DNA of 21,545 nt from DATEAV01 sp964575425 (lineage in GTDB: Bacteria; Chloroflexota; Anaerolineae; Anaerolineales; E44-bin32): positions 1-21,545 of the forward strand of contig CAZNRD010000044.1 of the NCBI GenBank assembly GCA_964575425.1. Reading direction: 5' to 3'. The notes below the pieces were generated by a model. That model worked only from the letters and a program-made list of their open reading frames with translations, was not told where the DNA came from and searched no databases. Made by a program: the position numbers and the translations under genes. This document shows positions 14,342 to 19,530 of this stretch, piece by piece. Position 1 is the stretch's first letter. Each line of letters opens with the position of its first letter.

Positions 14342-15661
14342 TCACCATGCCCCGTTCTTTGAGGCTCGGCACGCTCGATTCAACTTCTGCACGATTCTCT
14401 CTCCATCATCGCGTGCCAGCCTCTGACCGTCCCACAGATTCCCCAGTTCATCTTCCATACGACTGAGCGTCCAGACAGGGACGATAGGGTCTTCCACGGT
14501 GACCTGTGCTTCCTCATCGGCCCAGACGACAGCTTCATGAACGTAGGTCTTGATTCCGTCAGCCTTCAGCCAGCCCTTGAGGGCTAGCGCAGCGTTCCGC
14601 GCCTGGCGGCTGGGGCTGCCTCTCATCTTCCTCCATGATTTCCGTACTCGACGAAACCAAACATCACCCACATTCCAGTAGTTCCCCCTCAATGTCTTAA
14701 CTTCGAGCACCCATACACCCGGCGGGCCCAAGAGAACGATATCCAGGTCTCCGCGCTTCCTGCCTGGAAGCACAACATTCCGAAAGAGAACCCAGCTCCC
14801 GTCAAGTGCTCGCCTGGCCTTCTCTACCACTCGCTCCTCGCCTTCCTCCCCGCGACGGTAGGCCTCAATCTGTGCATCGAGCTTCTCCAGGACCATGCGC
14901 GGACCGAACCAGGCCAACCCCATGGACCCTGCTGCGACGATGGAGGCAACAACGATCTTCCACGGCGATGACCTGAGAATCTCGGGGAGAGGATTCGCCC
15001 GCTGCACATCAGGGGTCTGGCGGTGCGTGGGCAAGGCAAACAAGGCTACGGCGAGGGCAAGCACCAGCCCGACGAAAACCCCCTCCAGGAAGGAAAGCCG
15101 GAGCTGGGAAACCGCCGCAAAGCTCCTCCTTGCCTTCACTACATTGAGCGGGCCCGCCTGCGCCTCCGGCTCCTGCAGCGCCTGATCCAGTCGCTCCACC
15201 AGCAGTGCGATGGCTGCTCTGCGCACACGTTGGTCCCAAGCGCTCTCAACGGCATAGGCCAAATCCTTGAGGGAAAGGTTCCCGGTCTCAGACAGCACAC
15301 CCATTGGCTGACCTTTGTGGGGGGTGAAGGGCCATGGAGTGGACCGTGCCGCCTCAAGACTGATCCCCGCCGAGATCGCCCCCGCGGGGGCAGAGCCCAG
15401 CGGTTTGCCCCCGCTGCCAGCTCGCACCCATCTCCCGGCCTGCGACTCAAGTAGCACCCGCGCCGCCTCCTTGAGTTGAGGGTTGTAGGCCCATTTCGCG
15501 GCCCACTCGAGACGTTCCTTGTTCAGGTAGCCCTCGTCTAATAGTTCGCCCAGCGGCTTTGGCCGGTTCCGGAGCCATGTCACTTTGCGCGCCTCTTCCA
15601 GGCTCATTGGAGGTGTCGCTTTCCCATTGGGGCGGGTCTCGCTCAGCGCTACCTTCTCCAT
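14342..15661 (-). CDS. Membrane-anchored NERD-domain (nuclease-related) protein with internal duplication
   Basis: The 439-residue product starts at the ATG at 15661 behind AGGAGAGG; the frame upstream to 15781 is unlikely to be used. Two similar segments, 19-72 and 101-155, share the pattern (M/I)SLE-AR-W followed by a Gly-Leu turn and AA--LL-E at the end. Two membrane helices follow at about 190-210 and 235-252. The NERD domain (271-400) shows GEEGEERVVEKA, then GDLDIVLLGPPGVWVLEVKTLRG, giving Asp305/Asp307 and the Glu320-x-Lys322 pair of a PD-(D/E)xK-type fold. NERD is predicted to be a nuclease domain and is common in mobile and defence-associated proteins. It lies next to a type I restriction relic, which fits a defence setting. 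Substrate and activity are unknown. Confidence 0.85.
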   Translation of the reverse strand: MEKVALSETRPNGKATPPMSLEEARKVTWLRNRPKPLGELLDEGYLNKERLEWAAKWAYNPQLKEAARVLLESQAGRWVRAGSGGKPLGSAPAGAISAGISLEAARSTPWPFTPHKGQPMGVLSETGNLSLKDLAYAVESAWDQRVRRAAIALLVERLDQALQEPEAQAGPLNVVKARRSFAAVSQLRLSFLEGVFVGLVLALAVALFALPTHRQTPDVQRANPLPEILRSSPWKIVVASIVAAGSMGLAWFGPRMVLEKLDAQIEAYRRGEEGEERVVEKARRALDGSWVLFRNVVLPGRKRGDLDIVLLGPPGVWVLEVKTLRGNYWNVGDVWFRRVRKSWRKMRGSPSRQARNAALALKGWLKADGIKTYVHEAVVWADEEAQVTVEDPIVPVWTLSRMEDELGNLWDGQRLARDDGERIVQKLNRACRASKNGAW

Positions 15662-15682
15662 GGTGGTCTTCCTCTCCTGAGG

Positions 15683-15712
15683 AAAGAAGGCCAGTTCATG
15701 GGTGCCTTCTTT
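15683..15712. promoter_or_regulatory. Perfect 9-bp hairpin in the NERD gene leader
   Basis: AAAGAAGGC (15683-15691) pairs with GCCTTCTTT (15704-15712) around a 12-base loop, 22 bases upstream of the NERD start. On either strand the 3' arm ends in TTCTTT, so it could act as a weak terminator or attenuator. Confidence 0.45.
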
Positions 15713-15845
15713 GTAAGCGGACGCAGACCCTCGCGTCGACAGAGCTGCATCGATTCTTCGACTGTCTATGATTCGGGGCAATAGGAGAGAGGGCGGAGGG
15801 GGCTCGGACGGGCACCGGCAGCTCCGCCCTTCACCCCTTAGGGTA

Positions 15846-15859
15846 TGACAACGTTGTCA
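15846..15859. promoter_or_regulatory. Perfect 14-bp palindrome TGACAACGTTGTCA, possible operator
   Basis: The palindrome lies in the gap between the hsdM fragment and the NERD gene, about 185 bases before the NERD start. It has the size and symmetry of a dimeric repressor site. The gap 15713-15929 holds no gene that I recognise. Confidence 0.35.
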
Positions 15860-15929
15860 CCGAGCGTATCGGGAGGAATTCGCGTGAACGCATGCACAAC
15901 AAAGCGATCGCCCCCCATCATCCCTATCG

Positions 15930-16268
15930 TCACCAACAGTGACAGAGCGATTGAAGCAAACCCACGAACGAACACGTGCACTTACCTCCCGTCACCGCGC
16001 GTGGCCCAGGCACCCGGAAAGCATTCACTGCTCCATGCTCATCTGGGTCTTGCGGGTTCGCCTCCCTTGGCAGCCTAGCGTCATGCTCCTCGAAGGCATC
16101 CGAGATGTGCTTTGGGGAAATCAGTCCGAGGACGACGCGCTTGTACTCGGCGGCGTCCATCGAGCCGCGCAGCGCGTCGGCCATTTGCCAGAGTTGGGCT
16201 TCGTAGCCGATGTTGGCGCCGGAGTTCCTGGCCGGCCTCTTCGCTGCCGTCTTCTTTCCCCCTGGCAT
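15930..16268 (-). pseudogene. N-terminal fragment of a type I restriction-modification methyltransferase (HsdM)
   Basis: The 112-codon frame starts at the ATG at 16268, directly after the TAG of the HTH gene. Residues 17-62 (GANIGYEAQLWQMADALR, then MDAAEYKRVVLGLISPKHISDAFEEH) are a clear match to the start of HsdM. Similarity fades after PDEHGAVNAFRVP at about residue 90. The rest is unrelated and ends at 15930. Full-length HsdM is about 500 residues; the SAM-binding and NPPF catalytic motifs are absent. No hsdS or hsdR is present. It is a relic of a lost type I system, and the break lies about 70 bases before 15930. Confidence 0.8.
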
Positions 16269-16481
16269 CTACGCCCTCGCTTCCGACTGCCTGGCCGGGC
16301 TGCCGTTCGCCGACGCATCCAGCCAGAGATCAATCGCCTCCCTGCGGAACCTCCAATGCCTCCCTACCTTCTGGCATGGGATCCCGCCCCGCTGGGCAAG
16401 CTTGTAGACCGAGCCGCGTGGGATGCGCAGGCACTCGGCGACCTCGGCAATGGTCATGACGGGAAGGTCTTGCCTGTCCAT
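16269..16481 (-). CDS. Excisionase-type helix-turn-helix DNA-binding protein
   Basis: The 70-residue product starts at the ATG at 16481, chosen because GAGGTG lies five bases upstream; a GTG at 16493 is the alternative. The pattern MTIAEVAECLRIPRGSVYKLAQRGGIPCQKVGRHWRFRREAIDLWL is the HTH_17/MerR-like excisionase family. Its TAG is followed at once by the ATG of the hsdM fragment. Small HTH genes of this kind often precede hsdM in type I systems and may control their expression. The gene itself looks intact although the system behind it is lost. Confidence 0.85.
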   Translation of the reverse strand: MDRQDLPVMTIAEVAECLRIPRGSVYKLAQRGGIPCQKVGRHWRFRREAIDLWLDASANGSPARQSEARA

Positions 16482-16539
16482 CAGGCACCTCACTGATTGC
16501 CCAGCGCCGGAACTGCAAGGCTGGCAGGGGGAATTTGCT

Positions 16540-16569
16540 CGTCAGTGCGCATTATGCCCGTTACTGACG
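16540..16569. promoter_or_regulatory. Inverted repeat CGTCAGT / ACTGACG upstream of the HTH gene
   Basis: CGTCAGT (16540-16546) and ACTGACG (16563-16569) are perfect inverted repeats whose centres are 23 bases apart. A -10-like CATAAT on the - strand lies between them. This arrangement fits an operator for the HTH protein, 59 bases before its start. Confidence 0.4.
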
Positions 16570-16771
16570 GGGGCGCAAGCCCGAGCGGCACCAGAGAAGG
16601 TCCCGCGCTCGGCTGAAGCGCGGCGTGCCTTCCGTTGTGACGACTGCCACGCAGAGCACGATGGGGCGGTCCGAATGACGGAGATGGGATGCCTATCCGA
16701 GCGCCCGGCTCCCGCTGGATGACGCGCATTAGACGAAACCGACGTGCGTGTCGTCTCCTGGCTTGAGCGGC
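16570..16771. other. Intergenic stretch without a recognisable gene
   Basis: No protein-like frame is visible. It holds a 7-bp perfect hairpin (CCGCGCT at 16603-16609 with AGCGCGG at 16617-16623) and a 6-bp one (AGACGA at 16731 with TCGTCT at 16751). The second lies just after the lipoprotein stop and may assist termination. Confidence 0.35.
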
Positions 16772-17356
16772 TTATGGCTTGAGGGTCAGGTCGATGTAGG
16801 CAGCTACAGGTTGCCCAAAGCCGTGATGTTCATCCCAGATGTGGCCGATTGCCAGGACCCACATGCTGATCGAATCCAGGAATTCCTCGAGGATAGGCTT
16901 GAAGTACACCGCCGTCGCGGTTGGCAACTCTCCTCCACGAAAGCCTAGCCCCAACACAATGTCCGGGTAGACAACAACGTTTTCGATCTCCACCCATCCG
17001 CTCCCCTCTGTGTCATACACAAGGCCCACAATGCCTTCTTTCGGCGAAAACGCGACGGTGTGATCACTCTCGTTCACAAGCTCGAGTGTGACGACTCGCC
17101 CAATCGCGGTGTCCGTTACTCCCTCTATGGGTCTCAAAGAGAGAGTGCATTTGAGGTCGTGATAAGGGAACTGCTCTTGGAATTGCCGCTCGCGGGCATC
17201 ACGTTGGAGTATCTCACACCCTGCCAACCCCAGGGCAACAACACATGAAACGCCAGGCAGTACCCGGGAAAGGTTGGATATGATACACGGAGGGCTGCAG
17301 CGTCGTGTAGACGGACGCGTCGGCAGTCGCGCGCAGCCCAAGCGCACGTCTCTCAT
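16772..17356 (-). CDS. Small lipoprotein of unknown function
   Basis: The ATG at 17356 overlaps the preceding stop (ATGA), which decides the start; longer starts up to 17431 would overlap more. The 194-residue product has an unusually long basic lead of about 28 residues before the hydrophobic segment (VLPGVSCVVALGLAGC), which ends in a lipobox. After the Cys come EILQRDARERQFQEQF and a beta-rich domain (CTLSLRPIEGVTDTAIGRVVTLELVNESDHTVAFSP). No family is recognised. Base composition here is lower in GC than in the left half: 17161-17220 is 55 percent by my count. This fits an acquired region. The paired upstream reading frame is probably part of the same transcript. Confidence 0.65.
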   Translation of the reverse strand: MRDVRLGCARLPTRPSTRRCSPPCIISNLSRVLPGVSCVVALGLAGCEILQRDARERQFQEQFPYHDLKCTLSLRPIEGVTDTAIGRVVTLELVNESDHTVAFSPKEGIVGLVYDTEGSGWVEIENVVVYPDIVLGLGFRGGELPTATAVYFKPILEEFLDSISMWVLAIGHIWDEHHGFGQPVAAYIDLTLKP

Positions 17357-17694
17357 TGTGCTGAGTTCCCAGGCCATTGCACTTGCCAACTCAGAGAATA
17401 CGGTGCTTCCGCTGTCGTGAGATACAGCCACACTTCCGCGGTTGGCCGAAATGCTCGCTCGCCTGACGAATTGTCGAACCAGACCCAGGCCGTCTCGCCA
17501 GGGCCCGCCGAGGGCGGAAGAGGCAGGAATCCGTCTGTTCTCACCGGATACACGGTCTGACTACCACCCGGTCCCTCTATCGAGACATTGCGAACGAAAA
17601 GCCTGTGGCTTGATTGGTTGTCGAGAACGGCGCCTCGGATGCTCAGCGTGCCGTCCGCGTGGCCGGCGTAGTAGAGAGGGACATCGACGTTCAC
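17353..17694 (-). CDS. Hypothetical beta-rich protein, probably the 3' part of a frameshifted gene
   Basis: The 113-codon frame starts at a GTG at 17694 and ends in ATGA, overlapping the lipoprotein start. The translation NVDVPLYYAGHADGTLSIRG, then RLFVRNVSIEGPGG and TAWVWFD, has strand-like alternation typical of an extracellular beta domain. No family is recognised. The frame is open for only a few codons before the GTG (TASVNV). A second frame upstream ends at exactly this point (FANADIFGQHQ, stop at 17691). A single one-base shift would join them into one protein, so this may be the tail of a broken gene rather than an independent one. Confidence 0.5.
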   Translation of the reverse strand: MNVDVPLYYAGHADGTLSIRGAVLDNQSSHRLFVRNVSIEGPGGSQTVYPVRTDGFLPLPPSAGPGETAWVWFDNSSGERAFRPTAEVWLYLTTAEAPYSLSWQVQWPGNSAQ

Positions 17695-18325
17695 TGATGC
17701 TGTCCGAAGATATCAGCATTCGCGAATGGGGCAAGAACCCTGCGAGGCAGCCTCAAGGGCAGGAATACCCCGGACACCCCAGTTCCGTCGATCGCAACAG
17801 CCGGATCGTTGGGATTCCCGGGAACAGGATCATACGGCGGAGAGCCACAAACAACTCCCCGTGCAATGACCCGCTTCCCGACGCAGCCGGGTCCCAGAAC
17901 GGCGGAGTGATCGCGTGAACCGCCGTCGGCTGCTGGAGGGATGCCTCGCTGTCAGCAGCCTGCCCTCCCGGGAATACCGTGAACTCCTCCTTCTTCCACT
18001 TCGCCAGGTCGAAAGGAGCAGGCTGGCCTGCTATCACTGTCTGCGGCTGGTGCGGCCCTATAAACCGGCTCTCCGAGGGCTATCCCTCATCATCTTCGGC
18101 CATGTCCTTCGCGGCCTTCGCCGCCATAGCCGCGGCCGCTGCTGCCGCCGGCGCCGCCAGATGCGCCAGGCTGACGTTGCGTCGGATCTCGGCCTCACGC
18201 GCCTCGGCCTCGGCGTTTCTCCGCTGCATCTCGGCGCGCACGCGTTCTTCCTCTTCCTGCCTCCTCCTCGCCGCCTCGACCGCAAGCGCCGTCGCCCAAC
18301 CAGGCATAGGCTGCATGCACATCAC
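17691..18325 (-). pseudogene. Decayed partial copy of the large coiled-coil surface protein, with nonsense codon and frameshift
   Basis: Reading leftward on the - strand from 18325, the frame codes ATALAVEAARRRQEEEERVR and REAEIRRNVSLAHLAA, nearly identical to the coiled coil of the protein at 19531-21545. It then hits TAG at 18082-18080. The same frame resumes with SRFIGPHQPQT and PAPFDLAKWKKEEF, matching TRFLSTPPPQT and PSFDVAKWKQRD in that protein, so the TAG is a nonsense mutation. Near 17950 protein-like sequence moves to another frame (DGGSRDHSAVLGPG, VCGSPPYDPVPGNPNDPAVAIDG, GVFLPLRLPRRVLAPFANAD) that lacks a usable start and stops at 17691. A second shift there would lead into the 17353-17694 frame. 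No intact product is expected. The coiled-coil match is firm; the frameshift reading is inference. Confidence 0.6.
18151..18297. repeat. Direct repeat, copy 1 (pairs with 20655-20801)
   Basis: These 147 bases align without gaps to 20655-20801 (offset 2504). By my count about nine in ten bases match, and the first 65 bases differ only once. Both copies are in the same orientation and code the Glu/Arg-rich coiled coil. Confidence 0.85.
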
Positions 18326-18395
18326 ACTGTGGCAGTGCCAGGCATCGATGCCTCCGGCATCCGACCTTCGAGGAGCAGGCTGCGCTTCGCCTGAG

Positions 18396-19436
18396 TTACT
18401 GGGCGGGAGAGGTCTTGGTCTGACGCTCGAGCTGCAATGCCTTCGCGGTCCGCGAGCGATACGCTTCCCACCTTTCCGCCCTCAGTCGGATCCTGAACTG
18501 CTCCGCGTCCGAGGCAGCGGCGGCCGAAACCCCGAAGGCGTCCAGAAACCTGCGTAGCCGCCGAGGCAGGCGGCCTGAACTCCTGGGCGCGTCCTCGAGC
18601 CTGGCCCGAAGTCCCTCAACCTTTGCCCAGGTCTGGGCAACCCTGCCGGCGTTCTCGATGTGCCGGGCCGATGCCTCCTCCAGCGCCTTCACCAACGGCA
18701 TCATCTCCTCAAGCGTGAATTCCACTCGCTTGCGGTTGGCATCACGCCATTCGTGCTCGTCTCTTGCTCGGGATACCATCACCTCCACTTGATCGCTCAG
18801 CGCGTCCCAGAACGCCTCCAGCGCCGGCATCCATTCCCCATCGGCCTGCGCCAGCGCAGACGTCGAGAACGCCTCTCGCGCCTTGGCGATCTCTCGCTCC
18901 AGGCGAGGCCCAACAGCCATCGCCTGTTCCATCGCCAGATAGCTCTCATCGCGGGTGCTCTCTTCGACAAACCTCACAAGGCGAAGCAGACGTGGGAACA
19001 GCGCTTCGTCGTCCTGCACCCTCCCGTGCTCGTCCACGACGAGGACACCCCTCTCGTCGACGTTCTCCCACACGGCGTTCTTAGGAAGGTACTTGACAAT
19101 GAAGTACCTCCGGCCGTCGATGAGGAACGCCGGCAGCACCGGCCGAACTGCCTCCCCCTTCTCCCGGTAGCGCTCGATGGCAGCCGCCACCTCCGGGTAG
19201 CGGGCCCGGTTGACCCGCCAACTCCTGTGAGCAATCATTCGGACATAGACGGGAACCCCAAGAACGACCGCCAAGACAAACGCAAAGAGCAGGCATATGA
19301 AGACGACAAAACCGGCGTCTTGGCCCCACACCTCGGCGACCCACAAGCCGAGGGCGAAGCTCAACCAAAAGAAGGCTATTGCCATGGCAACAATGGCAAG
19401 CCCCCACTTGAGCATTTTCTGTGTGGTCTTTCGCAT
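18396..19436 (-). CDS. Two-helix membrane protein of unknown function
   Basis: The 346-residue product starts at an ATG behind GGGGAGG. Two hydrophobic helices near the N-terminus (about 11-36 and 41-66) are followed by a large charged cytoplasmic or extracellular part. A small globular stretch (FLIDGRRYFIVKYLPKNAVWENVDERGVLVVDEHGRV) is followed by mostly helical sequence with coiled-coil character (RLEREIAKAREAF, EVMVSRARDEHEWRDANRKRVEF). A basic region (SSGRLPRRLRRFLDAFG) lies near the end. No family is recognised. It follows the large surface protein on the same strand but has its own promoter-like element, and it precedes the decayed copy of that protein. Confidence 0.75.
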   Translation of the reverse strand: MRKTTQKMLKWGLAIVAMAIAFFWLSFALGLWVAEVWGQDAGFVVFICLLFAFVLAVVLGVPVYVRMIAHRSWRVNRARYPEVAAAIERYREKGEAVRPVLPAFLIDGRRYFIVKYLPKNAVWENVDERGVLVVDEHGRVQDDEALFPRLLRLVRFVEESTRDESYLAMEQAMAVGPRLEREIAKAREAFSTSALAQADGEWMPALEAFWDALSDQVEVMVSRARDEHEWRDANRKRVEFTLEEMMPLVKALEEASARHIENAGRVAQTWAKVEGLRARLEDAPRSSGRLPRRLRRFLDAFGVSAAAASDAEQFRIRLRAERWEAYRSRTAKALQLERQTKTSPAQ

Positions 19437-19490
19437 CGTTGTTCCTCCCCGAGCCTACGAGGGACTTCAGCCGCGCAGCTCACCCCCACC

Positions 19491-19499
19491 AGGATACCA
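19491..19499 (-). promoter_or_regulatory. Extended -10 element (TGGTATCCT)
   Basis: On the - strand CTGGTATCCT (19500-19491) contains TG, one base, then TATCCT, 54 bases before the ATG at 19436. It closely resembles the element at 759-767. No -35 is evident. Confidence 0.4.
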
Positions 19500-19530
19500 G
19501 TTTCTCGACTCTGCCCCGCCTACCGCCCGA

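Noticed and set aside
13247..18082. TAG recoded as an amino acid (pyrrolysine or altered code), given two in-frame TAG codons
   Set aside because: TAG is the normal terminator of yedE, the desulfurase gene and the HTH gene in this window, so simple nonsense mutations are more likely.
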